Shown: positions 1 through 9,196, counted from the first letter of the stretch. The stretch is 64,000 nucleotides of DNA from Gammaproteobacteria bacterium (GCA_028824555.1 JAPPDJ010000172.1:1-64000), one strand, 5' to 3'. The notes: generated from the sequence alone by a model not told the origin. Numbers and translations: made by a program.

Positions 1-2269
1 CAAACAGGATCAGCGGGATGCGGAACCGGTGCGCCAGCTCGAACATGCGGTCCTGCTTGTAGTGGTTGCGCCCGCCCTGGGTTCCGGCCAGCACTGTGTA
101 GTCGTAGTGCACCAGCATCGTGCGGGCGTCCTCTTCGCCGAAGAGATCCGCGTTCACCGTGCCGATGCCGGCGATGAGGCCGTCCGCCGGGGTGTCGCGA
201 CGCAGGGTCTCCATGTCATGGCGGCGATGCTGGCGCGCGACCACGAGCGGCCAGTACTCCTTGAAGCTGCCGTCGTCCATCAATTGCTCGATGTTTTCGC
301 GCGGCATTCGGTAGCCTCGGCCATAGCGCTTCGCCACCGCCTCGGGGCGGTTCTCGTCCAGGATGTAGGCGTGGCGTTCGTAGGTCTGCGCGAGATCGGG
401 GCGGATGTAGTCCGGGTCCAGTTCCGCCGCTGCCGATGCGGCGCCACCGGTGACCTCCGCCTCCTCGACGAAGACGATGGGATAGCCCTCGCGCACCACA
501 TCGCCTTCGGCCATCGTCACCTGCCGGACGATGCCGTCGTGCTCGGCAGCGATGACGTGCTCCATCTTCATCGCCTCCACCACCGCCACCTGCTGCCCGG
601 CACGCACCTCGTCACCCGGCGCGACATCAAGCGAGACGATGGTGCCTTGGATGGGCGAACCGACGCCGGTGGCGCCGTCCGGGCCCTGGACGGCCGGCAA
701 CTCCGGTTCGCTGATGGATTGCGATGCCTGCTCCGACTTCACCTTGGCGTCGTGGTCGAAGAGGGCCAAGGGATCGCTGGTATCGACCCGGGCGCCGGCA
801 AAGCCGTCCGCGGCGGGGGCCGGGCCGGCCGCGGACTTGGAGACGAAGCGCTGCCGAGTTTCGGCCGAAGGCACCGCCAGATGATGCAGGTTGTCGTCCA
901 CCCAGCGCGTGGTGACTTCCCCTGCGAGGAAGTCCTCGTGCTGCAAGACGTTGTGCAGGAAAGGAATGTTTGTTCCCACGCCCTCGATGCGGAACTCCGA
1001 AAGAGCACGTCGCGTACGGGCGACGGCGGCTTCGAAGTCGGGCAGCGGCGAGTGCCCGATCACTTTCGCAAGCAATGAGTCGAAGGCGGTGGAAGTGGAA
1101 TAGCCGGCGTAGCCGAAGCCGTCCGTGCGTACGCCGGGGCCGTTCGGCGCTTCATACACGGCGAGTTCGCCTCCGGCCGGGCGCACGGAGCCGTCCTCGC
1201 CCAACGTCTCCATGTTCACCCGCGCCTGGATGGCGTAGCCACGCGGCTTGGCGACGGCGGGGTCGTCGAGGCCGAGTTCCTTGAGCGTCGCCCCTTGGGC
1301 GAGGCGAATCTGTGCCTGGACGATGTCCACCCCGGTCACTTCCTCGGTGACGGTGTGCTCCACCTGCAGCCGGGCGTTGGTTTCGATGAAGACGAACGGG
1401 CGTTCGCTCCCGGAGCCTTCAGCCAGTGGAGAGTCCGAGGCGTCCAGAAGAAACTCGAACGTCCCCAAGCTCGCATAGCCCTGATGGCGGGCGAACTGCA
1501 CCGCGGCGTCGATGATGCGGCCTCGCAGATCACCATCGAGCGCCGGCGCCGGCGCGATCTCGACCACCTTTTGATGCCGCCGCTGCACGCTGCACTCGCG
1601 CTCGCCGAGATGCGCCACGTTGCCAGCCGCATCGCCGAGAATCTGCACTTCGATATGGCGGGCTCGGGGCAGGAACTCCTCCACATAAACATCCGCGACG
1701 CCGAACGCCGCCTTTGCTTCGGATTGGCAGCGCTGCCATGCGGGCTCGACCTCAGAAGCATCCTGCACGACCCGCGTGCCACGACCACCGCCCCCAGCGA
1801 CGGCCTTGACGATCATGGCGCCACCGTTCAGCGAATCGAAGAACGCCTGCGCCTCCTCTAGTGAAACCGCGCGGTCCAGGCCGCCGGCCACCGGCACGCC
1901 CGCAGCCACGGCCGCGGCTCGGGCGCGCCCCTTGTCGCCGAACAGGGAAAGGTGTTCAACCTTCGGCCCGACAAAGGTGACGCCTGCCTCGACACAGCGC
2001 TCGGCAAAGCTGGCGCGTTCGGCAAGGAACCCATACCCCGGATGCACCGCATCGCAGCCCGTAGCCCGCGCCGCCTCCACCACAGCCTCTTCGTCGAGAT
2101 AGGCCGCCGCCCCAACCCCAGCCAGCGCATGCGCCTCATCGGCCACCTGAACGTGCAAGCTCGCCGCATCGTCCTCCGAGTACACCGCAACACACTCGAT
2201 GCCAAGGTCCGCCGCCGCACGAGCGATCCGAATGGCAATCTCACCCCGATTGGCGATCAACAGCTTCAT
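1..2269 (-). CDS. Fused biotin-dependent acyl-CoA carboxylase (BC-BCCP-CT), 3' end outside window
   Basis: About 756 residues are visible; the frame is open to the window edge, which is why the ORF track lacks it. Residues ~1-450 form a biotin carboxylase: it opens MKLLIANRGEIAIRI, has an ATP-loop KAVAGGGGRG, then HIEVQ, ERECSVQRRHQK and NARLQVEHTVTE. A biotinyl domain follows with EAMKM, the biotinylated Lys being about residue 568. From ~640 a carboxyltransferase domain begins, with YDYTVLAGTQGG near the edge. Such single-chain proteins of roughly 1,100 residues are usually called acetyl-CoA carboxylase family; the true acyl-CoA substrate cannot be told from this part. ATG start at 2269. 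It is divergent from the dioxygenase gene across 271 bp. The long plus-strand ORF 29-1078 is its antisense shadow. Confidence 0.93.
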   Translation of the reverse strand, partial: MKLLIANRGEIAIRIARAAADLGIECVAVYSEDDAASLHVQVADEAHALAGVGAAAYLDEEAVVEAARATGCDAVHPGYGFLAERASFAERCVEAGVTFVGPKVEHLSLFGDKGRARAAAVAAGVPVAGGLDRAVSLEEAQAFFDSLNGGAMIVKAVAGGGGRGTRVVQDASEVEPAWQRCQSEAKAAFGVADVYVEEFLPRARHIEVQILGDAAGNVAHLGERECSVQRRHQKVVEIAPAPALDGDLRGRIIDAAVQFARHQGYASLGTFEFLLDASDSPLAEGSGSERPFVFIETNARLQVEHTVTEEVTGVDIVQAQIRLAQGATLKELGLDDPAVAKPRGYAIQARVNMETLGEDGSVRPAGGELAVYEAPNGPGVRTDGFGYAGYSTSTAFDSLLAKVIGHSPLPDFEAAVARTRRALSEFRIEGVGTNIPFLHNVLQHEDFLAGEVTTRWVDDNLHHLAVPSAETRQRFVSKSAAGPAPAADGFAGARVDTSDPLALFDHDAKVKSEQASQSISEPELPAVQGPDGATGVGSPIQGTIVSLDVAPGDEVRAGQQVAVVEAMKMEHVIAAEHDGIVRQVTMAEGDVVREGYPIVFVEEAEVTGGAASAAAELDPDYIRPDLAQTYERHAYILDENRPEAVAKRYGRGYRMPRENIEQLMDDGSFKEYWPLVVARQHRRHDMETLRRDTPADGLIAGIGTVNADLFGEEDARTMLVHYDYTVLAGTQGGRNHYKQDRMFELAHRFRIPLILF

Positions 2270-2441
2270 GGCCTTTGGCTTCCCCCGTCCGATTTTCAGC
2301 GCCGCCCATGCCAAACTGGCTTGAAGACGGCCTGCGACACGCCTACGCTCAAGTGAAACGTGCCCGACGGCACGCGGGAGTTCGCTGAGCACGAACTCTT
2401 TGGCGGGCGAGATGTGCCCCTTCAGAGGGGCTTCGTTGCGA

Positions 2442-2483
2442 GTATACCCGTCGCATGTGGACGGCGGCGGTCCCCTTGTATAC
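2442..2483. promoter_or_regulatory. Pair of GTATAC palindromes in the divergent carboxylase/dioxygenase spacer
   Basis: Two identical 6-bp palindromes GTATAC (2442-2447 and 2478-2483) lie 36 bp apart in the 271-bp spacer between the divergent genes. Their spacing and position would suit an operator or -10 region, but neither shows a convincing -35 partner. Chance is possible; this is inference only. Confidence 0.2.
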
Positions 2484-2540
2484 GGAAGGAATCAAAACGG
2501 ACGTATGATCGTGCGCCAGCGACGGACGGAGGACACGAGA

Positions 2541-3629
2541 GTGACGGAGTTTGCCGAGGCGGCGGAACAGGCGATGGGGCTCGGGAACCGCGGGCCGCTC
2601 AAGGTCGACGCGGGTGGTCGGGTGGACGAGGCCATTCTTGACGCCTATTGGCGTACCGGCTTCTACATCTTTGAGGGTGCGCTCGATGCCGAGGAGATGG
2701 CGGAGCTCAAGGGGGAGTTCGATGAGCTTGTGGCGCGGGCGCCCGTTGCTTCCGGAGCCGAAACCGATGCCCAGGGGCGGCCGGCGATGGGTGACGAGAC
2801 GCAGCGGAAGCTGTTTCGCTTCGTCAAGCCTCTGACGGATCCCTACGGCGCCACGGAGACCACGGGCGGCCGCTATCAGATAAGGATGCGCGAGCCGAAC
2901 GCGCCCGAAAGCGCGCCGGCCCAAGTGCTGCTGCAAATCGGCGGCATCCTGCAGTTCATGGACAGCACGCTGCGCATCTATGGCCACCCTGGGCTGTTGG
3001 CCGTGGCGGAGGCGGTGAACGGAGCCGATTTCACGCCCTTCACCGAAGTCATCTGGTTCAAGCAAGCTCGGCTGGGCGCTGCCGTGTCCTGGCATCAAGA
3101 CGGCACCACCCACTGGCAAAGCCCGGAACTCGACCGCGGCACCCACGGCTTCAATTTCATGGTGAACCTCTACCCGACCTCTCCGGAGAACGCCCTTTGG
3201 GTGGTGCCCGGCACGCACATCGGTGGCAAGGCCGACCTCAAGGCGATGATGGCCGACAGCGGCTCCGACCGGCTCGAAGGGGCGGTGCCGATGCTCTGCA
3301 ACCCGGGCGACGTGGCCATGTGCAACCGCCAGGTGGTGCATGGCTCGTTTCCCAACACGTCGGCCACGCCCCGCGCCACGTTTGTGTTCGGCTTTCACCG
3401 TCGCTCGTCGGTGGCCGGCGTCCAGGGCTGGGCGCCCGAGCCGTACAGCGACGCCTACATCGCGTCGAGCAGCCGACTCATCCCGCTCGCCATCGATGCC
3501 CGCAAGCAGCGATTTCCCGAGGAGCGGCCCTATTGCTACCAACCGCTTGCAGATCAGCCCATCCGGCTTGACGAAGCGACGCGCACGGAGGTGCTGCACA
3601 ACTATCAGCAGCGGATGATTGGGATCTGA
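2541..3629 (+). CDS. Phytanoyl-CoA dioxygenase (PhyH) family protein
   Basis: Predicted Fe(II)/2-oxoglutarate-dependent oxygenase of 362 residues. The iron triad is visible as SWHQDGTTHW (His and Asp) and the distal His in RQVVHGSFPN, followed by an Arg in TPRATFVFGFHRR that would bind 2-oxoglutarate. The family hydroxylates acyl-CoAs or many other small molecules, so the substrate is open. The ORF track starts at 2400, but GTG at 2541 has GGAGG eight bases upstream and begins just before conserved sequence; I prefer it, with ATG 2505 as alternative. The 475-residue minus-strand ORF 2349-3776 is its antisense shadow. A repeat-filled gap follows. Confidence 0.9.
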   Translation: MTEFAEAAEQAMGLGNRGPLKVDAGGRVDEAILDAYWRTGFYIFEGALDAEEMAELKGEFDELVARAPVASGAETDAQGRPAMGDETQRKLFRFVKPLTDPYGATETTGGRYQIRMREPNAPESAPAQVLLQIGGILQFMDSTLRIYGHPGLLAVAEAVNGADFTPFTEVIWFKQARLGAAVSWHQDGTTHWQSPELDRGTHGFNFMVNLYPTSPENALWVVPGTHIGGKADLKAMMADSGSDRLEGAVPMLCNPGDVAMCNRQVVHGSFPNTSATPRATFVFGFHRRSSVAGVQGWAPEPYSDAYIASSSRLIPLAIDARKQRFPEERPYCYQPLADQPIRLDEATRTEVLHNYQQRMIGI

Positions 3630-3690
3630 AGGCGGGCGCTGTCGAGGAGCGTCGATTCTGTGCACGCGCGCCCTGCGGGCACGTTGCGCG

Positions 3691-3850
3691 CGCCCTAGCA
3701 ACCTGTCGGACTTGTGATGGGCGGGCCTTCGGAGGGAAGGCATTCTGCCTTCTCTGAGCCGATAGACAGTTCTCATTGCAAGTAGCGGTCAGCGCGCCAG
3801 AGGGCGCGCAGGGAAGGCAGGATGCCTTCCCTCCGAAGGCCCCCTTGTCA
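3691..3850. repeat. Dispersed palindromic repeat, family A, copy 1
   Basis: Intergenic element whose ends are inverted copies of each other: TTCGGAGGGAAGGCATTCTG on the left and GGCAGGATGCCTTCCCTCCG on the right. The left flank CCTGTCGGACTTG is shared with copy 3 near 48.05 kb, so homology covers about 150 bp. It fills most of the 316-bp gene-free stretch 3630-3945. No transposase is nearby. Translated ORFs here ([14 protein letters not shown]) are spurious. Confidence 0.85.
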
Positions 3851-3915
3851 CGCGCCAGGGCGGGCACGTTGGCAGTTTGCCACGCGAACTGCTGGCCTTC
3901 GCTCTCGTTGTACGC
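3851..3915. repeat. Dispersed repeat, family C, copy 1
   Basis: GGCAGTTTGCCACGCGAACT followed by GCTGGCCTTCG, an imperfect hairpin preceded by a GGGC-ACGTT motif. Related copies occur near 18.6, 29.1, 43.9 and 48.0 kb (the last inverted). It directly abuts family A copy 1, so the two families can nest. Confidence 0.65.
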
Positions 3916-3945
3916 AATTCATGAGTCCCGCTGGCGCCGGCGCAT

Positions 3946-4551
3946 TCAACCGGAGCCTTCGCAAGCCCCGAATACCGCGTCAAATGCGGCGCTCAGCGCT
4001 TCGCCCGCGCCGGAGAAGAAATGGTCCGCGCCCTGCAAAGTGATTAGGCGCGCGGACTCCTGCTCAGCCGCCCACTTGGTAGCGAACTCCGCGTCCACGA
4101 AGTCGTCTTGGTCCCCGTGGATGAGCACGGTTCGGGGTGTGCCTCGGTGGGGGAAGTCCATCGATGGCATGGGCGGCGCCACCAGCACAACTTGGGCGAT
4201 GTCGTCGAGGGCGGCGGCGGCACGCCATGCGACACCGGCACCGAAGGAATAGCCAAGCAGGGTGAGCGTGCTGGTTTCGAGTGTGCTGCGCACCCAGTTT
4301 GCGACGCAAGCGGCGTCTTCCGCCTCGCCATTGCCGCCATCGAAACTGCCTTCGCTGGCACCGACGCCACGGTAGTTGAAACGGACGGAACTGCCGCCTT
4401 GGCGCTGCCATGCTTGCTCGGCAATGCCCAGCACGGCGTCGTGCATGGAGCCGCCGTAGAGCGGATGCGGGTGGCAAAGAACTGCGCAGTCGCCGCCTCG
4501 GACATCTACTGCCAGTTCCAAAGCGCCGGCGGGGCCCTCGATGTGCGTCAT
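3946..4551 (-). CDS. Small alpha/beta hydrolase (COG2945 type)
   Basis: A 201-residue alpha/beta-fold hydrolase. The N-terminal HPHPLYGGSM is the hallmark of this family; GYSFGAG holds the nucleophile Ser, HGDQDDFVD the acid and GADHFFSG the His. Biological substrates of the family are poorly known; esterase or thioesterase activity is likely. The track extends the ORF to 4800, but ATG 4551 has GGGGGG just upstream and starts right before conserved sequence, while the extension overlaps the divergent GNAT gene. Confidence 0.88.
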   Translation of the reverse strand: MTHIEGPAGALELAVDVRGGDCAVLCHPHPLYGGSMHDAVLGIAEQAWQRQGGSSVRFNYRGVGASEGSFDGGNGEAEDAACVANWVRSTLETSTLTLLGYSFGAGVAWRAAAALDDIAQVVLVAPPMPSMDFPHRGTPRTVLIHGDQDDFVDAEFATKWAAEQESARLITLQGADHFFSGAGEALSAAFDAVFGACEGSG

Positions 4552-4705
4552 GTTCCCCCCCGGTCTTGCCACAGCGGCCCTGGCCGCGCAGCAGATCGTT
4601 TTCCCGTCGCTATCATGAAGCGACATTCGCGTCCGCAGCCTCGCGCACGGACCGCAATGTCGTTCGCGGATTCTCGCCGAGCAGGAGGCCAAAGGCCAAC
4701 AGCGC

Positions 4706-5209
4706 ATGACCTCAAACCACAACGCCGCAGCCACCATACGCGACGAGCAGTCCTGCGATGCGGACGCAGTACACGCGCTGCTCCTCGAGTGCTTTCCCAC
4801 CGCGGCCGAGGCAAACCTGGTGCGGCAGCTTCGTCAGGATGGCGACACGGCATTTTCGTTCGTTGCGCTCGCTGCCGATGCCGTCGTCGGCCACGTCGTC
4901 TTCTCGCGCCTTGTCGCGCCCAAGGATTGCCTGGCATTGGCACCGGTTGCGGTGACCACAAGCTCGCGCCGGCGAGGCATCGCCGCAGCCCTCATCGAGG
5001 CGGGGATCGCCCGTGCCAAGGCGCAAGGCGTTGCGATGCTGGTGGTGCTCGGCGACCCCGCCTACTACCGCCGCTTCGGCTTCCGTGGACACACGGTTCG
5101 GGGCATGACCAGCCCATACGCGGGACCCAATCTCATGGGACTCGCTCTCGCAATGGACAGGAGCCCCGGTGACGCGATCGTGCATCCCCCTGCCTTCGAG
5201 TCGGTGTAG
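4706..5209 (+). CDS. GNAT family N-acetyltransferase (COG3153/YhbS type)
   Basis: A 167-residue acetyltransferase. The acetyl-CoA loop is seen in LAPVAVTTSSRRRGIAAALI (R-R-x-G-I/x-A motif), and VLGDPAYYRRFGF is characteristic of the YhbS/COG3153 branch, whose substrates are mostly unknown. It is transcribed away from the hydrolase with 154 bp between starts. AGGAGG lies 17 bases before the ATG, rather far, so the start is slightly uncertain. Confidence 0.87.
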   Translation: MTSNHNAAATIRDEQSCDADAVHALLLECFPTAAEANLVRQLRQDGDTAFSFVALAADAVVGHVVFSRLVAPKDCLALAPVAVTTSSRRRGIAAALIEAGIARAKAQGVAMLVVLGDPAYYRRFGFRGHTVRGMTSPYAGPNLMGLALAMDRSPGDAIVHPPAFESV

Positions 5210-5302
5210 CCGCAGCGATAGCGGCTGGAGGGTGTGGGCCCGCGCCTTGTGCTAACGTCGTTTGGCCGCATATACAGTGGACCCAACCGCCGGAGAGATG
5301 CC

Positions 5303-5740
5303 ATGGCAAGAGTGCAGGTTGCGATCAATGTGCCCGACATCGACCAAGCCGTCGCCTTCTACAGCCGCCTGTTCGGCGTCTCGCCGCACAAGGAGCGCCC
5401 GGGCTATGCCAACTTCGAGGTCGCGGACCCGCCGCTGAAGCTGGTGCTGTTCGAGCAGCAGGGGCCGGACCGGCTCAATCATCTCGGCGTCGAAGTGGAG
5501 GCAACCGCTGCCGTCGCCGCCGAGACCAAGCGGCTCGCGGCATCGGGCCTCGCCACCGAGGTGGAAGACGGCGTGGTGTGTTGCCACGCCGAGCAAGACA
5601 AGGTGTGGGTGCGAGACCCAGGCGACATCCGCTGGGAGATCTACACCATCACCGACGACATGCTCGAAAGCGGCGATGCAGCGCCAGCCGAACTCGCCAC
5701 TTCCACAAAGGGCGTCGCGAAACGTCCTTGCTGTTCATGA
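5303..5740 (+). CDS. ArsI/CadI-like VOC-family dioxygenase
   Basis: A 145-residue vicinal-oxygen-chelate protein. The stretch VVCCHAEQDKVWVRDPG matches the ArsI/CadI signature: a vicinal Cys pair that binds trivalent organoarsenicals, then QDKxWVxDP, and WEIY with a metal-ligand Glu. ArsI enzymes are Fe(II)-dependent C-As lyases; CadI proteins are cadmium-induced relatives. A second Cys pair sits at the extreme C-terminus (RPCCS). ATG 5303 with GGAGAG upstream is preferred over the track start at 5234. No other ars genes are nearby, so the substrate assignment is by motif only. Confidence 0.8.
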   Translation: MARVQVAINVPDIDQAVAFYSRLFGVSPHKERPGYANFEVADPPLKLVLFEQQGPDRLNHLGVEVEATAAVAAETKRLAASGLATEVEDGVVCCHAEQDKVWVRDPGDIRWEIYTITDDMLESGDAAPAELATSTKGVAKRPCCS

Positions 5741-5828
5741 CCTCCGGGCCCTGATCACGCCGGTTGCGTCGCTCCTACGGCGCACCCCCCCAAGATGTAC
5801 AATCGCGGCGTCAGTCGAGGAGTTCGAG

Positions 5829-6617
5829 ATGCGAAGCGCCCGGATGGCATCGTTTGCGTTCGCTGGCGTCTCGTTGGCGCTTGTGTCGGGGCCTCTGTTC
5901 GCCGAGGACGAGATTGCCGTCGCGTCCGTTGACGCCACCGCCGTTCAGCTCCTCCAAGGGGCACTCGAGCTCACCCGCGGCGCATCCTCCTACACGCGCC
6001 TCGCCATGAAGATCCACCGCCCCGACTGGGAACGGAACATGGAGCTCGAGGCTTGGACCCAAGGTCAGGAAGACGCCCTGATCCGCTTCACTGCACCCGC
6101 CAAGGACGCCGGCAACGCCACTCTCAAGCTTGCCGACAGCATGTGGACGTTCGTGCCGCAGTTGAAGCGGGAGGCGCGGCTGCCGTCGAGCATGATGTCG
6201 CAGAGCTGGGCCAGCTCCGACTTCTCCTACAACGACCTCTCTCGCAGCGACAACTACCTGCGCTACTACGACGTACAGATCGTCGAGCGCGAAGAAAGCA
6301 AGGGCCACACCATCTTCTCCCTGCAGATGACCCCTTACGACGACGCGCCCATCGTCTGGGGCCGCGAAACCATGGTGCTGCGCGACGACTACGTGATGCT
6401 GAGCCAAACCTTCCACGACCAAGACCTCATCGCCTTGAAACAGATGGAAACCCGCGACATTGGCCCGTTGGGCGGGCGCGAGATTCCTCTGGTGATGCGC
6501 ATGTCCGACTTGGCCGAACCCGATCACTGGACCGAAATCCGCTACCTCGAAGCGGACTTCGACGCCGACGTGCCGGCATCGAAGTTCACCCGCTTCGCCC
6601 TGCGCGGCGAACGCTGA
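5829..6617 (+). CDS. LolA-like outer-membrane lipoprotein-sorting protein
   Basis: Periplasmic carrier candidate of 262 residues. It has a signal peptide (MRSARMASFAFAGVSLAL, cleavage likely after LFA) and the body of the LolA-like COG2834 family: a half-barrel that shields acyl chains. GAGGAG lies six bases before ATG 5829, which decides the start against the longer track ORF (5676). It is first of five same-strand genes with short gaps encoding two FtsX-type permeases, an ATPase and a predicted outer-membrane barrel, so it probably shuttles a lipid or lipidated cargo across the periplasm. Cargo is not identifiable. Confidence 0.85.
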   Translation: MRSARMASFAFAGVSLALVSGPLFAEDEIAVASVDATAVQLLQGALELTRGASSYTRLAMKIHRPDWERNMELEAWTQGQEDALIRFTAPAKDAGNATLKLADSMWTFVPQLKREARLPSSMMSQSWASSDFSYNDLSRSDNYLRYYDVQIVEREESKGHTIFSLQMTPYDDAPIVWGRETMVLRDDYVMLSQTFHDQDLIALKQMETRDIGPLGGREIPLVMRMSDLAEPDHWTEIRYLEADFDADVPASKFTRFALRGER

Positions 6618-6663
6618 GCCGAGGCAAGCGCCGCAAGTCGAACGAGCAAGGAGGCCACCAGGC

Positions 6664-7950
6664 ATGGCTGCCGCCGACATCGCCCAAGCGCCACCGGTCG
6701 CTGCCCCGGCCGCCACGGGCAGCGTCGGCATCGGCCTGCACATGCGGGTCGCCTGGCGCAACCTCTGGCGCAACCGCCGCCGCACCTGGCTCACCGCTAG
6801 CGGCATTGCTTTCTCCATCTTCCTGTGCGTCGTTTTCATGTCGTTTCAGCTCGGCAGCTACGACGGCATGATCGACACGGCCACCGGCATGATGTCCGGG
6901 CACATGCAGGTGCAGCACGAGGACTACTTCGACGATCCCAAGGTTGCCAACCGCATTGTCGCTGGCTCGGAACTGCTGCGCGAACTGGAAGAGGCGCCAG
7001 GAGTGGTGGCTGCTGCGCCCAGAGTCGAGGGCTTCGCTCTGGTTTCGGTGGGCGAGCGCAGCTTCGGCGGGCTGGTGATGGGGGTTGATCCGGTGCGCGA
7101 ACCGGAGGTGTCGGCCCTGTCCAAGCAGATCGTTGAAGGGGAGTACCTGCCACGTACCGACAGTGCCTATGTCGGCAAGGCTCTGGCGACGAATCTAGGC
7201 CTCAAGATTGGCGATGAGATCTTCGTCATGGGTTCCGCGCTCGAAGGCGGCGTTGCCGCGGCGCTTTTCACCGTGGACGGCCTTTTCGACACCGGCCAGG
7301 TCGAACTCGACCGCAGCATCATGCAGGTGCCCCTGTCGGCGGTTCAATCCGCCTTCGATCTCGGTGACAGCGTGCATCGCATCGTGCTGATGGCGGAGAA
7401 CGCAAACGATGCCACGGCCATCGCCCAGGGACTGGCCCCAACGTTGCCGGATGAAGCGCGCGTCCTCGACTGGGACAAACTGCTGCCGGAACTCAGGCAG
7501 ATGATCCAGATGGACGCGGTCAGTGGACTCATCATTTATGTGCTCTTGCTGGCCATCGTCACGCTGTCGGTGGCCAACAGCTTCACCATGACGGTGTTCG
7601 AGCGCACGCGGGAGTTCGGGATGCTGATCGCCATCGGCATGAGACCTGGCGGCATCGTCGCCATGATCGTCATCGAAGCGCTTTGCATGTGGGCTGTGGG
7701 CACGGCCATTGGTGCGGCCATTTCCTACTCCCTCATGATCGGCTTGGGTGCGGTGGGGGTACCCATCGCCGGGCTCGAGGACATGGCCGGCCAGTTCATG
7801 ATGCCGGAGCGCATCCACCCGGAGGTCAGCTTCTTCACGCTTGGCACTGCTCCCGTGGTGCTGCTCGTGGGAACGCTCGTTGCCGGGCTGATTCCCGCCC
7901 TACGGGTGCGGCGGCTTAAGCCAGTCGAGGCATTGCGCGAGGAAGAATGA
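6664..7950 (+). CDS. FtsX/LolE-type ABC transporter permease 1
   Basis: A 428-residue permease of the MacB/LolCE architecture: one N-terminal membrane helix after WRNLWRNRRRTWLT, a large periplasmic domain (~60-280) and three C-terminal helices in the FtsX domain, including FERTREFGMLIAIGMRP, the loop that contacts the ATPase. It starts at ATG 6664 behind AAGGAGG. Second gene of the transport unit, 46 bp after the LolA-like gene. Family members extrude lipoproteins, peptides or lipids from the inner membrane by mechanotransmission rather than classic transport. Confidence 0.92.
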   Translation: MAAADIAQAPPVAAPAATGSVGIGLHMRVAWRNLWRNRRRTWLTASGIAFSIFLCVVFMSFQLGSYDGMIDTATGMMSGHMQVQHEDYFDDPKVANRIVAGSELLRELEEAPGVVAAAPRVEGFALVSVGERSFGGLVMGVDPVREPEVSALSKQIVEGEYLPRTDSAYVGKALATNLGLKIGDEIFVMGSALEGGVAAALFTVDGLFDTGQVELDRSIMQVPLSAVQSAFDLGDSVHRIVLMAENANDATAIAQGLAPTLPDEARVLDWDKLLPELRQMIQMDAVSGLIIYVLLLAIVTLSVANSFTMTVFERTREFGMLIAIGMRPGGIVAMIVIEALCMWAVGTAIGAAISYSLMIGLGAVGVPIAGLEDMAGQFMMPERIHPEVSFFTLGTAPVVLLVGTLVAGLIPALRVRRLKPVEALREEE

Positions 7951-7984
7951 TGGCCGGACCTGGTGAAGTGGGGCGGAAATCCTC

Positions 7985-9196
7985 GTGCCGCTGAAACTCC
8001 TGCTGCAACTTTCGTGGCGCAACCTTTGGCGCCACCGCCGTCGTAACGGCATCATGGTGCTGGCGATTGCGCTGGCTGTCACCGGCGTCATGCTCATGAA
8101 CACGCTCATGCGCGGCATGGCCGCCGAGATGCGCGAAGCGGCGATTGACAACCTCACGGGCCACATCAAGGTCATCCACCCCGGTTACATGGCGGACCCT
8201 GGCATCGGTCGCGGTTTTGAGCCTGAGCAAGGGTGGGAGCAGGCCCTCGCCGACGTTCCGGTGGCTGGCTGGGCGCAGCGTGTGCGGGTGCCGGCGGTCA
8301 TCATGAGCGAACGGGAAACGCGCGGCGTTCAGCTCGTTGGGGTAGACCCGGCGCAAGAGACCATTTCGTTCCTGGGCAGCCTGTCGGTTGACGGCGAGGC
8401 ATTGAGCGGTGCGGAGGACCGGCGCATCATCGTCGGCGCCACGCTGGCGGAGCAACTGGAAACGTCGGTTGGTCGCCGTCTCGTCATCATGACGCAAGGT
8501 GCGGATGGCCTGAATCGCGAGGCTGGCTATCGGATCGCCGGCACCTACGATGCCGACAGCAATGCGCTGGAGAAGGTGTTTGTCTTCACCGGCGCGCAGA
8601 CGGTGGCGAGGTTGCTCGAATCGCCAGCCGTGACCGAGGTGTCGCTCCGTCTCGAGAGCGACGACGACATTCCACTGGCGCTCGCGGAACTCGGTGCGGT
8701 CTTCGAGGACCTCGACGTCAAGGCATGGCAGGACTTGGAGCCGCAGGTGGCAAGCATGGTGTTGGTGGCCGATTTCGGCCTTTACATCATGTACTTCGTC
8801 ATCATGGGTGCCCTGGTGTTTGGCCTTGTCAACGCCCTTGTCACTGCGGTCATGGAAAGGGTGCGGGAACTCGGGATGCTGCGGGCGCTGGGCATGAGGC
8901 CGCGTAGCGTGGTGGCGCAGGTGGTGGTGGAGTCCACCCTTGTGATGACTGCGGGCGTGGTGGCCGGGCTTGCACTGGCGGTCGTCTGCTACCTGCCGTT
9001 CTCAGGCGGGATTGACCTCTCGGCCTTCAGCGAAACCATGCAAATGATGGGTGTGCGCAATATCTTCACGCCGCGGCTGGAAGTGGCGGACATGGTGATC
9101 GTGTTCGTGCTGAGCCTGGTGCTTGGCGTCCTCGCCAGCCTCTATCCCGCGCGTCGGGCGGTGAAGGTGACGCCGCTTGACGCCATGCGCCGCTGA
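7985..9196 (+). CDS. FtsX/LolC-type ABC transporter permease 2
   Basis: A 403-residue paralogue of the preceding permease, starting WRNLWRHRRRNG and carrying MERVRELGMLRALGMRPR at the cytoplasmic coupling loop. Same layout: helix, periplasmic domain, three helices. GTG start at 7985, 34 bp after the first permease, with a GGGGCGGA upstream. Two different permeases in one operon suggest a heterodimer like LolC/LolE. Confidence 0.92.
   Translation: MPLKLLLQLSWRNLWRHRRRNGIMVLAIALAVTGVMLMNTLMRGMAAEMREAAIDNLTGHIKVIHPGYMADPGIGRGFEPEQGWEQALADVPVAGWAQRVRVPAVIMSERETRGVQLVGVDPAQETISFLGSLSVDGEALSGAEDRRIIVGATLAEQLETSVGRRLVIMTQGADGLNREAGYRIAGTYDADSNALEKVFVFTGAQTVARLLESPAVTEVSLRLESDDDIPLALAELGAVFEDLDVKAWQDLEPQVASMVLVADFGLYIMYFVIMGALVFGLVNALVTAVMERVRELGMLRALGMRPRSVVAQVVVESTLVMTAGVVAGLALAVVCYLPFSGGIDLSAFSETMQMMGVRNIFTPRLEVADMVIVFVLSLVLGVLASLYPARRAVKVTPLDAMRR

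Noticed and set aside
29-1078. 349-residue plus-strand ORF
   Set aside because: Antisense to the acyl-CoA carboxylase whose biotinyl and carboxyltransferase motifs read cleanly on the other strand.
2349-3776. 475-residue minus-strand ORF
   Set aside because: Fully antisense to the PhyH gene, His/Arg-rich with no domain; an artefact of high GC third positions.
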